Made by a program: the position numbers and the translations under genes. A DNA stretch of 64,000 nucleotides, from assembly GCF_037974355.1 (NCBI RefSeq), contig NZ_CP150235.1, positions 4,340,001-4,404,000 on the forward strand, read 5' to 3'. The notes under the pieces are model-generated. The model saw only the letters and a list, made by a program, of their open reading frames with translations, was not told the origin of the DNA and ran no database searches. The first letter of the stretch is position 1. Each line of letters starts with the position of its first letter. This document shows, piece after piece, positions 52,076 to 61,142 of this stretch. This DNA is from Paenibacillus sp. FSL R5-0517 (lineage in GTDB: Bacteria > Bacillota > Bacilli > Paenibacillales > Paenibacillaceae).

Positions 52076-53554
52076 TTACAAAATGATAGCGATCAAGCCA
52101 CCTGAACCTTCGTTAATGATTCTTCCCAGCGTCTCTTGCAGTTTATATCTTGCATTATCCGGCATCATGGCAATCTTGCCCTGAATCCCTTCTCGCACGA
52201 TAGAGTGCAGCGAACGGCCGAACATATCTGAATCCCATACCTTGATCGGATCGTTCTCGAAGTCCTGCATCAGGTATCTCACCAGTTCCTCACTTTGCTT
52301 CTCCGTACCGATAATTGGAGCGAACTCCGATTCCACATCGACCCGGATCATATGAATGGACGGTGCCGTAGCTTTCAGACGTACGCCAAATTTGGTGCCC
52401 TGACGAATGAGCTCAGGTTCATCCAGAGCCATCTCGGCGAGAGATGGAGCAGCAATGCCATATCCGGTCGTTTTGACCATTTCCAGCGCTTCTGCGAAGC
52501 GATCGTATTCTCTCTTCGCATGTGAGAACTCCTGCATCAATTGCAGCAGATGATCCTTGCCGCGAATCTCGATGCCAACCACTTCTACGAGAATCTGATC
52601 ATACAGCTCATCCGGCGCATACAGGTCAATTTCAGCTACACCCTGCCCCATGTTCATACCACTCAGGCCTGCGCGATCAATGAATTCATATTCCATGAAC
52701 TGAGCGACAACCCGATCCACATCACGAAGTCTGCGAATATCCTTCACGGTATCCCGTACAGAATTTTCGTAGTTGCTTCGCAGCCAGTGAGTCTCGTTCA
52801 GCACCATAACCCAGCTCGGCAGGTTTACATTCACTTCATGCACAGGGAACTCATAGAGCACTTCACGAAGTACACCCGTCACATCATCTTCAGTCATTGT
52901 GGCTGCACTGAGTGTCATCACCGGAATGTCGTATTTGGCAGCAAGTTCACTACGCAATTGCAGGGCTTCTTCACTGCGTGGGCGAGTGGAGTTGATGACC
53001 AAGACAAACGGTTTACCGACTTCTTTCAATTCCGCAATAACCCGTTCTTCGGATTCCACATAGGAACTGCGGGCAATTTCGGCAATTGTGCCGTCTGTTG
53101 TGACCACAACACCCAGTGTGGAATGCTCCTGAATGACTTTGCGAGTCCCAATCTCGGCGGCTTCCTGGAACGGAATTGGCTCTTCGAACCAAGGCGTGGA
53201 GATCATGCGCGGACCATTTTCATCCTCGTACCCCTTGGCTCCTTCCACCGCGTAACCCACACAATCCACAAGGCGTACATTGACATCAAGCCCTTCGGCC
53301 ACCTTGATCTGAACTGCGTTATTCGGTACAAATTTTGGTTCGGTTGTCATGATGGTTTTGCCTGCTGCACTTTGTGGAAGTTCATCCACTGCACGGGCAC
53401 GATCGGCCTCGCTTGCGATGTTGGGCAATACGATCGTTTCCATGAATCGTTTAATAAATGTTGATTTTCCCGTCCGGACTGCGCCGACAACCCCGAGATA
53501 AATATCCCCTCCGGTCCGCTCAGCTATGTCCTTAAAAATGTCCACTTTCTCCAA
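52076..53554 (-). CDS. spoIVA: Stage IV sporulation protein A, spore-coat ATPase
   Basis: 492 residues, the exact length of the B. subtilis protein and very similar in sequence as I recall it. Walker A GAVRTGKS (23-30), LVDCVGYAVEGAKGY, VVTTDGTIAE, and the C-terminal EGSGGLIAIIL that binds SpoVM and membrane. It polymerises with ATP to form the base layer of the coat on the forespore. TTG start 53554 with GGGAGGGG six bases upstream. Promoter likely sigma-E (53752-53780). Confidence 0.98.
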   Translation of the reverse strand: MEKVDIFKDIAERTGGDIYLGVVGAVRTGKSTFIKRFMETIVLPNIASEADRARAVDELPQSAAGKTIMTTEPKFVPNNAVQIKVAEGLDVNVRLVDCVGYAVEGAKGYEDENGPRMISTPWFEEPIPFQEAAEIGTRKVIQEHSTLGVVVTTDGTIAEIARSSYVESEERVIAELKEVGKPFVLVINSTRPRSEEALQLRSELAAKYDIPVMTLSAATMTEDDVTGVLREVLYEFPVHEVNVNLPSWVMVLNETHWLRSNYENSVRDTVKDIRRLRDVDRVVAQFMEYEFIDRAGLSGMNMGQGVAEIDLYAPDELYDQILVEVVGIEIRGKDHLLQLMQEFSHAKREYDRFAEALEMVKTTGYGIAAPSLAEMALDEPELIRQGTKFGVRLKATAPSIHMIRVDVESEFAPIIGTEKQSEELVRYLMQDFENDPIKVWDSDMFGRSLHSIVREGIQGKIAMMPDNARYKLQETLGRIINEGSGGLIAIIL

Positions 53555-53913
53555 TGAAATCCCCTCCCTAAATTACTCCGAAGGAAAAATGCTAAAGAGC
53601 ATCCGCTTCGTTTTTTCAATCAGAAGACTGAAATCCCTGCAACGGTAGAGCCGCCTTTGTGAGTGCCCGGAAGTCGTCCGCCGCCGAACGTTGCATTCTG
53701 ATGAAACCGGCGAGAGCGGCGTTAACTCGTACATGCAATTGGACTAGTATCATCTTATGTATCCGTATGCGGCAATATGACGCGTATTTTTGTTTTTTTA
53801 TCTTATGGTGATGACATTAGGAGAATCCCCCGATCTCGGACTGCGCGTCTTTATTTCAATCTACTTTATGTGATCCATGAAGTTATTATGACGGTTATTG
53901 CTCATACGGACAA
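53555..53913 (-). other. spoIVA leader, GC-rich structured segment
   Basis: No gene annotated. Between promoter and spoIVA lies a GC-rich stretch (53638-53695) closed by TGCAACG/CGTTGCA. A 45-codon open frame crosses it (53616-53753, minus), but its ATG lies in the -10 box of the promoter and no ribosome site is seen. Confidence 0.5.
53752..53780 (-). promoter_or_regulatory. Sigma-E-type promoter of spoIVA
   Basis: TCATATT (53774-53780), 14 bp, CATAAGAT (53752-53759). It fits the sigma-E form (ATATT, about 14, CATA-n3-T). It lies about 200 bp before spoIVA, which sigma-E transcribes in B. subtilis. Confidence 0.7.
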
Positions 53914-53953
53914 AAGAAAAAAGAGATATCCCTGATTTGGAATATCTCTTTTT
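53914..53953. terminator. Terminator after the YphF-like gene
   Basis: AAAAGAGATATCC arms with partner GGAATATCTCTTTTT (one mismatch), loop of about six bases; A and T runs on both sides, so it also isolates the spoIVA promoter. Confidence 0.8.
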
Positions 53954-54008
53954 GAACCCTTAGAGGCATGTGAGGCATACAGTTAGATCATATGAATGGC
54001 AACCAGAC

Positions 54009-54788
54009 TTATTTTGTTGGCTGTGCCACTGGTGCATTATTTTGCCAAGTGTATAAAACAGATTTTACAGGTACGAAGTAGGAGTGTTCCAACAGAAGAT
54101 CCCGAACATCATCCGTCTCTGCTGGAGACACATCAGACTTTTCCACTGCCTGCATAATGTCAAAAGCATAATCTACATAGACCTTGCCTTCGTCATCCAT
54201 CATAAAAGGTAATGCCTGACCCGAATACACACTATTCAATGTAATGGAAGGAGTCCCTGCCTGTGCAGCCTGATCCATATCCACAGCATATAACCCCGGA
54301 TACAATTCTTCCCCGCTTGGCAGCTTATTGTTATGTACGGATTTATATTGACTAACCATTCGCTGCACATCGTTGACTTTCTGAACAGTCAGGAGGTCCA
54401 TCACTTTAACGGTGGGATTCACTTCTTCATCCTGGATAAGGAAGTAAGCGCTACCACCGCTTTCAAAAGCGGTTCCCGGTATTTCATCCAGATACCCCAG
54501 TTGCTTCAATTTGGGCAGATCCACTCTAAATTTTTCATATTTTGGCGTTTCCATATCTGCATTGAGGATGGGTAAAATCCCCTCATCTTGCTGGAATGCC
54601 TCTACCGCACTCTGGATACGGCTCACGCTTTCCCGATAGGCTATTTTAGGGTCCGAATTGCTCTGCGATGGATACATACAACCACTTGCTGTAAAAGCAA
54701 ACAACAGGAATAACAGCAGACCGCTCATCTGATGCATCAGACGGTGCCGTCCGCTTCCTTCAACACCTTTTGGCTTGTTCCTAATCAT
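54009..54788 (-). CDS. YphF-like lipoprotein
   Basis: 259 residues. Signal with lipobox (TASGC, Cys at about 37). Soluble domain of about 220 residues, no known motif. It lies between the ferredoxin gene and spoIVA, where B. subtilis has yphF (also a lipoprotein of similar size), so orthology is likely. Start ATG 54788 with AGGAGG about nine bases upstream. Function unknown; the position hints at a sporulation or envelope role. Confidence 0.72.
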   Translation of the reverse strand: MIRNKPKGVEGSGRHRLMHQMSGLLLFLLFAFTASGCMYPSQSNSDPKIAYRESVSRIQSAVEAFQQDEGILPILNADMETPKYEKFRVDLPKLKQLGYLDEIPGTAFESGGSAYFLIQDEEVNPTVKVMDLLTVQKVNDVQRMVSQYKSVHNNKLPSGEELYPGLYAVDMDQAAQAGTPSITLNSVYSGQALPFMMDDEGKVYVDYAFDIMQAVEKSDVSPAETDDVRDLLLEHSYFVPVKSVLYTWQNNAPVAQPTK

Positions 54789-54815
54789 TCGTGTCCTCCT
54801 AGAATAACGCTTATC

Positions 54816-55166
54816 TCAGAACCAGTCGTCTTCCTGTTGCTGACGTTCCAGTTGTTTCCGTATGGCTGCCTTCAGCGGGTCCTCCGGAACATGAACCGAT
54901 AGAGAACCACACACCTTGGCCTGACAGGACAGTCTTGTACCTGCTTCCAACAATGAACCCAACTTGCGCTTTTCTGCATCCGTTGGCGGATACAGTTCCG
55001 CCCGATATTCTTCGTCTACGTTCACCTTGCACATCAAGCAAGCAGCTTTACCATCACATCGGGTCGTAATCTTCACTCCGGCTCGTCGTGCTACATGCAG
55101 AAGTGTCGCCCCTGGTTTAAGCACGATTGATTTGTTCATGGGTAAAAAAGTAACTTTGTAGTCCAT
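54816..55166 (-). CDS. 2Fe-2S ferredoxin (plant type)
   Basis: 116 residues from ATG 55166 (GGAGG, six bases; the frame to 55238 overlaps the preceding gene). Beta-grasp fold with cysteine set CDGKAAC-LMC plus a later SCQAKV, the C-x5-C-x2-C-xn-C of 2Fe-2S proteins. Extra C-terminal tail of about 20 charged residues (KQLERQQQEDDWF). Electron donor for an unknown partner. Confidence 0.85.
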   Translation of the reverse strand: MDYKVTFLPMNKSIVLKPGATLLHVARRAGVKITTRCDGKAACLMCKVNVDEEYRAELYPPTDAEKRKLGSLLEAGTRLSCQAKVCGSLSVHVPEDPLKAAIRKQLERQQQEDDWF

Positions 55167-55177
55167 TATGTTCCTCC

Positions 55178-55795
55178 CTACTGTGACCAGGCAAAGCCAA
55201 CAAGTTCTTCCACTTCGGCTCTGAAGCGGCTTGTCCATACATTCTGTTGACTTAAAAGCATCATTATAGGCTGATGGGCATGTGGTTGCTGACGCATCTG
55301 TGATGCAATGGGTACATAACGATCTTCTCGACCTCGCAGCATATTAAACAACAGCTCATGCGCAAGCGGCATCAGTCGCAGGGGATATGAACCCACTTGT
55401 GCTACTGGTGCATGCGGAGCAAGTACATGTTCAATATCGATGCGGTACCAACTTTTGCGAGCCCATATTTCGAAGCCACCAACCAGTTCCAGCGCACATT
55501 CACCAACCTGATAGTGGCTTAGCAGAGAAGCATAAGGTCCTGTTTTATCCACTGTAGGCTCGTCAAGCATTTCCCCTGGAGCACTACGGTGAAGTTCCTT
55601 AGCAGCAGCAACATCCGCATAAATATCAATATCTCTGGGAGCCTGTTGCAACTCTACCCCCTGAAGCAGCAACCCACAGCTTCCTCCAAGCAACCATGTC
55701 TGTGGCTGTGTGTTCCAGGCTTTGGCCGTTTCCAGCAAAGCCGCGTGTAATTCCGGATAACGCTCTGTCCGACCCTCCGTATCATGCGGCCCCAT
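55178..55795 (-). CDS. Nucleotidyltransferase-fold protein, unknown role
   Basis: 205 residues. N-terminal GGSCGLLLQGVELQQAPRDIDIY (pieces) is the G-G/S...D-x-D pattern of the pol-beta nucleotidyltransferase fold, with a third acidic position around YRIDIEH. Similar proteins include toxin- or antibiotic-type nucleotidyltransferases and AbiEii-like proteins. It is 11 bp before the ferredoxin gene. Start ATG 55795. Confidence 0.65.
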   Translation of the reverse strand: MGPHDTEGRTERYPELHAALLETAKAWNTQPQTWLLGGSCGLLLQGVELQQAPRDIDIYADVAAAKELHRSAPGEMLDEPTVDKTGPYASLLSHYQVGECALELVGGFEIWARKSWYRIDIEHVLAPHAPVAQVGSYPLRLMPLAHELLFNMLRGREDRYVPIASQMRQQPHAHQPIMMLLSQQNVWTSRFRAEVEELVGFAWSQ

Positions 55796-55878
55796 AGGCT
55801 CACACTCCCCTCATCCGTGTTCATTGTGTCAGTTCTTATGATGTGCTTATGCGGATGTTAACCTTCAGGCATAGGAAG

Positions 55879-56058
55879 TCAGGTCAGAGAAGCGATTCCA
55901 CCGAAAAAGCCAATCAGCATAATCAAAAATGCAATGAAAGAAAGAATCCCTCTTACAATACCTTTTGTTTTGGCACGAGCAAACGTAATCAGGAATACAG
56001 ATAGTCCCATAATGAGGATGGCGACCAATGACAGCCACATCTTGTCCATTGCGCTCAT
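55879..56058 (-). CDS. DUF2768 small membrane protein (YphE-like)
   Basis: 59 residues, two membrane helices (LSLVAILIMGLSVFLITFA and ILSFIAFLIMLIGFFGGIA) joined by a basic KTKGIVR loop. DUF2768 is known from B. subtilis yphE, next to gpsA and yphF as here. ATG 56058 with AAGGGGAG 11 bases upstream. A longer open frame on the same strand (55865-56149) is a shadow in another phase. Confidence 0.82.
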   Translation of the reverse strand: MSAMDKMWLSLVAILIMGLSVFLITFARAKTKGIVRGILSFIAFLIMLIGFFGGIASLT

Positions 56059-56147
56059 AATCCAGCAATCTCCCCTTCAGTCCGATATTCATCACTGACA
56101 CTGTGACAATTGCAACCATTATAACACGAAATTCAGCGCAACTTTCC

Positions 56148-56199
56148 AAAAAAAAGACAAAAAAGCAAGCCGACAGGAGCCGACTCGTCTTTTTGTCTT
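56148..56199 (-). terminator. Possible terminator after the SpoVIF-like gene
   Basis: Arms AAGACAAAAAAG and CTTTTTGTCTT with a long loop and minus-strand T run; the stem is AT-rich, so weak. Confidence 0.4.
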
Positions 56200-56231
56200 A
56201 CTGGATCACCTGCACAAGCAGGCGTGATCTA

Positions 56232-56507
56232 TTATTTTTTCATCATCATTTTCATTAACGATTCCATACTGCTCGGATTCAATCCGCTTTTCTTGACCGC
56301 ACTCACAATATCCTTAACCGTATCCTCAGATACCGGAACTTTCGCCATGGCGGATACTTGTTTGATCAATTGGCGCAACTGAGCTTCATTTTGAATCGTC
56401 GTTGGTTTCACCGTGCTTGCCAATTTCTTGACGGCACCTTCTGTAATCGTTTTACCCGTTTTCTTGTTGATTGCATTCAGCGCATCTTTGGAAATGTTGT
56501 TACCCAT
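56232..56507 (-). CDS. SpoVIF-like sporulation protein
   Basis: 91 residues from ATG 56507 (GGAGG, eight bases; the frame is open to 56528). Helical, highly basic, with NAINKKTGKTITEGAVKKLA (pieces) and a Met-rich C-terminus (MESLMKMMMKK), resembling the SpoVIF/YjcC family that assembles the coat under GerE. Not at this place in B. subtilis. Likely own transcript. Confidence 0.65.
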   Translation of the reverse strand: MGNNISKDALNAINKKTGKTITEGAVKKLASTVKPTTIQNEAQLRQLIKQVSAMAKVPVSEDTVKDIVSAVKKSGLNPSSMESLMKMMMKK

Positions 56508-56609
56508 TCGTCTCCCCTCCTCCGGCAATACTCATGTGTATAGTATGAGTCCGGAACAGAAAAGGTGAATAAGCTTCTCATTTCACAAATAGGTTTAGGC
56601 GGATTACAA

Positions 56610-57653
56610 TCAGGAATGCCACTGCTCCCAGGTTTCAAGCTTCATGACTTCCATTTCAGTCTTCGGGTCACGTCCCATCAAGGCTTCAACTGCATCACGC
56701 GGCTGTCTCTCCTGGAATAAAACGTGATACAGCTGATCCGCAATCGGCATTTGCACACCGTATTTTTGCGAGATGAAATAGGCAGCTTGGGTAGTTCGAA
56801 TGCCTTCTACCACCATGCCCATGGACTTCAGAACATCATCCAGCTTCTGTCCCTGGCCCAACATCGAACCTGCTCTCCAGTTCCGGCTATGCTGACTTGT
56901 AGCCGTTACAACCAGATCTCCGATTCCGGCAAGTCCCGAAAACGTTAGCGGATTCGCTCCCATCTCTACTCCAATACGTGTGATCTCTGCCAGACCACGT
57001 GTTAGCAAAGCGGCTTTGGCATTATCACCGAACTGAAGACCATCGGACATACCTGCACCAAGAGCAATAATGTTTTTGAATGCACCTGCCAGCTCAACAC
57101 CGAGCATATCCCGATTCGTGTAAACCCGGAAATAGGCATTCATAAACAAAGCTTGAGCAGCCTCGGCAGATGACTTATCCAATGAAGCTACAACCACAGT
57201 AGTCGGACAACGCTTCACCACTTCTTCCGCATGGCTTGGGCCAGAAAGAACTACAACACGGCCTTCTTCACATTCAAGTTCTTCTGAAATGACTGTAGAC
57301 ATCCGTTTGAGGCTTTCTGTCTCAAAACCTTTGGTTGCATGAATGACTAACATCTCAGGCTTATAATAAGCCTTAAGCTGGTTCGTAACTGCACGCATGG
57401 CTGAAGAAGGCGCAACAATTAACACAGCTATAGCGCCTTCCACCGCTGCTTCCATATCACTTGTTGCCTGAATTCGTGGTGAAAGCTCCGCATCCGGTAG
57501 ATAGCGAGCATTGGTGTGCTTGCTATTGATTTCGTTAGCCTGGTCTTCACCACGTGTCCACATCATCACGTCCAACTGATTGGCGGCAAGTACACTGGCC
57601 AGAGCTGTTCCCCAGCTCCCAGCAACCAGAACAGCAACTTTTTTAGACAACAC
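56610..57653 (-). CDS. gpsA: Glycerol-3-phosphate dehydrogenase [NAD(P)+]
   Basis: 347 residues from GTG 57653 (GGAGGGGG, five to eight bases; the frame to 57743 lies inside plsY). Makes sn-glycerol 3-phosphate for lipids. GpsA signatures HATKGFE, LSGPSHAEEV, NRDMLGVELAGAFKNIIALGAG and the catalytic lysine region are intact. Odd: the N-terminal dinucleotide motif reads VAGSWGTALA, where GAGSWG is usual, so the first glycine is a valine (GTT for GGT). Overlaps plsY by 11 nt. Confidence 0.95.
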   Translation of the reverse strand: MLSKKVAVLVAGSWGTALASVLAANQLDVMMWTRGEDQANEINSKHTNARYLPDAELSPRIQATSDMEAAVEGAIAVLIVAPSSAMRAVTNQLKAYYKPEMLVIHATKGFETESLKRMSTVISEELECEEGRVVVLSGPSHAEEVVKRCPTTVVVASLDKSSAEAAQALFMNAYFRVYTNRDMLGVELAGAFKNIIALGAGMSDGLQFGDNAKAALLTRGLAEITRIGVEMGANPLTFSGLAGIGDLVVTATSQHSRNWRAGSMLGQGQKLDDVLKSMGMVVEGIRTTQAAYFISQKYGVQMPIADQLYHVLFQERQPRDAVEALMGRDPKTEMEVMKLETWEQWHS

Positions 57654-58266
57654 GTTTACCCCCTCCAGGGTTTTTCGATCCCAATTTATTTTCCTGTCCT
57701 TTGGCGAGCTTCGCAATATTGGTACGATGTCTCCAGAACGCAAACAGACAAATAATCAGACTCCCCCAGAAGATATTCATTGAATATCCGGGTAATACCA
57801 GAATAAAGATGGGTGTAAATGCTACAAAAATCAGAGACCCCAATGAAACATACCGGGTCAATACAATAGACAGAATAGCGATCACCCCAGCACATAACGC
57901 AGGTAGGAAAGCAAGACTCACCAGAACACCAATGGCCGTGGCAATCCCTTTTCCTCCACGAAAATGGAAGTAAAGAGGCCAGTTATGTCCTGCGATGGCT
58001 GCTATACCACTGAGTGCAGGAATCCAGGCAGAACCGTTGCCGAGCCAGATTCCAATCCATACAGCTGCAACACCCTTAAGTACATCAAGTAACAGAACAG
58101 CAATAGCCGGTCCTTTACCCAATATACGCAACGTATTGGTAGCTCCTGCGTTTCCGCTTCCGTGCTGACGAATATCGATCCCCCGTATCGCTTTTGCAAG
58201 GAGGACACTAAAGCTGATCGAACCGAGCAGATAACTCAGCACAATCGCTGCGATTGGTAAAATCAC
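57643..58266 (-). CDS. plsY: Glycerol-3-phosphate acyltransferase PlsY
   Basis: 207 residues, about five membrane segments. Uses acyl-phosphate. Family motifs GSISFS, HGSGNAGATNTLR and FHFRGGKGIATAIG are seen. Its product pathway links to the gpsA product and plsC. Start ATG 58266. The end overlaps gpsA by 11 nt. Confidence 0.96.
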   Translation of the reverse strand: MILPIAAIVLSYLLGSISFSVLLAKAIRGIDIRQHGSGNAGATNTLRILGKGPAIAVLLLDVLKGVAAVWIGIWLGNGSAWIPALSGIAAIAGHNWPLYFHFRGGKGIATAIGVLVSLAFLPALCAGVIAILSIVLTRYVSLGSLIFVAFTPIFILVLPGYSMNIFWGSLIICLFAFWRHRTNIAKLAKGQENKLGSKNPGGGKRVV

Positions 58267-58277
58267 ACACTTCTCCC

Positions 58278-59600
58278 CTAACCTTCGTCGGACTTCCTCC
58301 GAGTAAATATACGGATTGGTGTACCTTCAAAGTTAAACGCTGCACGGATCTTGTTCTCCAGATAGCGCTCGTATGAGAAGTGCATCAATTCCGGATCGTT
58401 CACAAAAACAACCATGGTCGGTGGCTTAACAGCAACCTGAGTCACATAGTTGATTCTCATTCTCCGTCCTTTATCTGTTGGCGGAGGGTTAATAGCTACC
58501 GCATCCGATACGACATCGTTAAGCAGATGCGTCTGAACACGCAACGAGTGTTGTTCCGCCACATGTTTTACAACCGGCAATAATTTTTGTAAACGTTGTT
58601 TTGTCAGGGCTGACAAAAATACGACTGGAGCATACGTCATAAACAGGAAGTGATCCCGAATTTTCGTCTCAAACTCTTTCATCGTTTTGTCATGCTTCTC
58701 GACTACATCCCATTTGTTCACGACAAACAAAGACGCTTTGCCCGCTTCAAATGCATATCCAGCAATATGCTTGTCCTGCTCAATAATGCCTTCTTCACCA
58801 TTAATGACAATCAGAACGACATCTGCACGCTCAATCGCACGCATAGCACGCATTACACTGTATTTCTCAGTTGTTTCATATACTTTACCACGCTTACGCA
58901 TACCTGCTGTATCAATCAGCACGTAACGTTGGCCGTCTTTTTCAAAAGGTGTATCAATCGCATCCCGGGTCGTTCCAGCCACATCACTTACAATGACACG
59001 CTCTTCCCCCAGAATAGCGTTCACCAGTGAAGATTTACCCACATTAGGACGTCCGATCAGAGCTACACGAATGACATCTTCGTCGTAAGTCTCTTCCTCA
59101 AGTTCTGGCAACTTCTCCACAATAGCATCAAGCAAATCACCTACACCTGTACCGTGACTTCCGGATACGCCGATGGGATCACCGAAACCGAATCCATAAA
59201 ACTCATAAATGAGCTCACTTCGTCCGATATTATCCACTTTGTTAACCGCTACAACAATAGGCTTGCCTGAGCGGTATAGCATCTCTGCTACCTCTTCATC
59301 CGATTGCGTAATACCTGCTTTTGCATCACACATGAATACAATAACATCTGCTTCTTCAATAGCGAGCTCTGCTTGCATCCGAATCGATTTTAAGATTACA
59401 TCTTCACCATCAATTTCGATACCACCTGTATCAATAATACTAAATGGTTTACCGTTCCATTCACCGATTCCATATATACGGTCACGGGTAATGCCCGGCT
59501 TGTCTTCCACAATGGCCAGTCTGTCGCCGATGATCCGATTGAAAATGGTGGATTTACCCACGTTCGGTCGTCCGACAATTGCCACAACGGGTCTTGCCAT
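58278..59600 (-). CDS. der: Ribosome-assembly GTPase Der (EngA)
   Basis: 440 residues from ATG 59600 (GGAGG, ten bases). Two GTPase domains: G1 GRPNVGKST (10-18) and GRPNVGKSS (about 182-190), each with DTGG or DTAG and NKxD motifs, then a C-terminal KH-like domain. Needed for 50S assembly. The frame from GTG 59609 has no room for a site. Confidence 0.97.
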   Translation of the reverse strand: MARPVVAIVGRPNVGKSTIFNRIIGDRLAIVEDKPGITRDRIYGIGEWNGKPFSIIDTGGIEIDGEDVILKSIRMQAELAIEEADVIVFMCDAKAGITQSDEEVAEMLYRSGKPIVVAVNKVDNIGRSELIYEFYGFGFGDPIGVSGSHGTGVGDLLDAIVEKLPELEEETYDEDVIRVALIGRPNVGKSSLVNAILGEERVIVSDVAGTTRDAIDTPFEKDGQRYVLIDTAGMRKRGKVYETTEKYSVMRAMRAIERADVVLIVINGEEGIIEQDKHIAGYAFEAGKASLFVVNKWDVVEKHDKTMKEFETKIRDHFLFMTYAPVVFLSALTKQRLQKLLPVVKHVAEQHSLRVQTHLLNDVVSDAVAINPPPTDKGRRMRINYVTQVAVKPPTMVVFVNDPELMHFSYERYLENKIRAAFNFEGTPIRIFTRRKSDEG

Positions 59601-59693
59601 ACAGTCCACTCCTCCTGTCCATACTTACGATAATCATCATAGCAAAAAAGATAAGTCTTGGCTAACGTTTCATGCCAAATTACTTGCAATAAA

Positions 59694-59726
59694 AACAATC
59701 GGCGAACCCGCCTGGGGCTCGCCGAT
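59694..59726 (-). terminator. Terminator after the S1-domain gene
   Basis: ATCGGCGA arms (59698-59705 and 59719-59726) followed by minus-strand T-rich DNA. Confidence 0.8.
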
Positions 59727-59785
59727 CTTGCTTTTATTATTCAGCAAAATATGCAGTATATAACTTAGAACCATGCATTGTTAAC

Positions 59786-61000
59786 TTATTTGAATTTGCT
59801 GAGTTTGTCACCAAACAGTTCGCCGAGCGTAGTGCTCATACCTTGATTGTTCAAGGAAACGTTTGGATTGTTGATTTCTTCACGTGGAGCGTTGTTTCTT
59901 GCTGGACGCTCTGATTTTTGTGGTTGAGCAGGAGCTTCTTCAGTTTCTTTGATGCTCAAGCTTACACGTTGCTCAGAAGGGTTCATGTCCAAGATTTTAA
60001 CTTGAACTTCTTGTCCTTCTTTCAGCACTTCATGAGGAGTGCCGATGTGTTTGTGGGAGATTTGTGAAATATGCACAAGTCCCTCAACACCAGGAGCGAT
60101 TTCAACAAATGCACCGAAGTCGACCAGACGTTTTACAACACCTGTTACGATATCGCTGGAATTGAATTTCTCGCTTGCAGTTTCCCAAGGACCTGGTTGA
60201 ACTGCTTTCATGCTCAGGCTGATTTTGCCTTTTTCAGGGTCAACTTTCAGCACTTTCACACTAACTTTATCGCCTTCAGACAGAACGTCGGATGGTTTTT
60301 CAACGTGTGTCCAAGCCAGCTCGGATACGTGAACCAAACCGTCAACTCCGCCCACATCAACAAATGCGCCGAATTGAGTCAAACGTTGTACTGTACCTTC
60401 GATCACTTGACCTTCTTGCAAACCAGCCATAACCGTTGCTTTGTTTGCTTCGAATTCTTGCTCCAATACGTCTTTTTGGGAAAGGATCACTTTGTTGTTC
60501 TCACGGTCGATCTCTTTCACTTTAACACGCAGTGTGCGTCCTTTATAGTCGCTGAAGTCTTCAACGAAATGGCGTTCAACCATGGATGCCGGGATAAATC
60601 CACGCACGCCCACGTCTGCTACCAGACCGCCTTTAACAACATCACCTACAACAACTTCGAATACGTCTTGGTCTTCAAAATGCTTTTGCAATTGATCCCA
60701 AGCGTTTTCGCTGTCGATTGCACGTTTGGACAGAACGAGTTTTTCTTTCTCGTCGTCGATGCTAAGAACTTTAGCTTCAACTTCTTGTCCAACTTCTACT
60801 GCATCAGACGCGCTGTCCACATGTAATGAAGACAGTTCACGAATTGGAATGACACCGTCATATTTATATCCAATGCTCACATAGGCTTGGTTATCTTCCA
60901 ATTTGACGATGGTTCCTTTTACGGTATCTCCTTTTTTCAAGGAAACGAATTGATCCAACTCATCTTGGGTTGCTTCTTGATTTTTCATTTCTTCCGACAT
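59786..61000 (-). CDS. rpsA: 30S ribosomal protein S1 homologue, four S1 domains
   Basis: 404 residues from ATG 61000 (GGAGGG, eight bases). Four S1 repeats, at about 15-90, 105-175, 190-260 and 277-345 (each with G-x-V-x2-G-x-V...V-D/E-x-G-x3-G-x-V/F). Firmicute S1 homologues (ypfD) are shorter than the six-domain E. coli S1. RNA binding; may aid translation. Last of the cmk-plsC-rpsA row, ahead of der. Confidence 0.92.
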   Translation of the reverse strand: MSEEMKNQEATQDELDQFVSLKKGDTVKGTIVKLEDNQAYVSIGYKYDGVIPIRELSSLHVDSASDAVEVGQEVEAKVLSIDDEKEKLVLSKRAIDSENAWDQLQKHFEDQDVFEVVVGDVVKGGLVADVGVRGFIPASMVERHFVEDFSDYKGRTLRVKVKEIDRENNKVILSQKDVLEQEFEANKATVMAGLQEGQVIEGTVQRLTQFGAFVDVGGVDGLVHVSELAWTHVEKPSDVLSEGDKVSVKVLKVDPEKGKISLSMKAVQPGPWETASEKFNSSDIVTGVVKRLVDFGAFVEIAPGVEGLVHISQISHKHIGTPHEVLKEGQEVQVKILDMNPSEQRVSLSIKETEEAPAQPQKSERPARNNAPREEINNPNVSLNNQGMSTTLGELFGDKLSKFK

Positions 61001-61142
61001 GTCAAATACCCTCCTCAATTCAAAAACCCCATTATATTCAAACCTGCCTGTAGCAGAGTTCAAAACACTTTCATCACTGAGTACTCAAGCTTTAGTCTCC
61101 CTCAAAAATATGGAAACATGCACTCAGCTACCGACGAAGCCA

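Noticed and set aside
53616..53753. 45-codon open frame in the spoIVA leader as a gene
   Set aside because: Its ATG overlaps the -10 box of the promoter and there is no ribosome site.
55865..56149. 94-codon minus-strand frame
   Set aside because: Shadow of the DUF2768 gene, no ribosome site, and cysteine-rich nonsense composition.
60071..60826. Long plus-strand frame opposite rpsA (251 codons)
   Set aside because: Antisense to S1 repeats; Phe/Cys/His-rich composition typical of a shadow.
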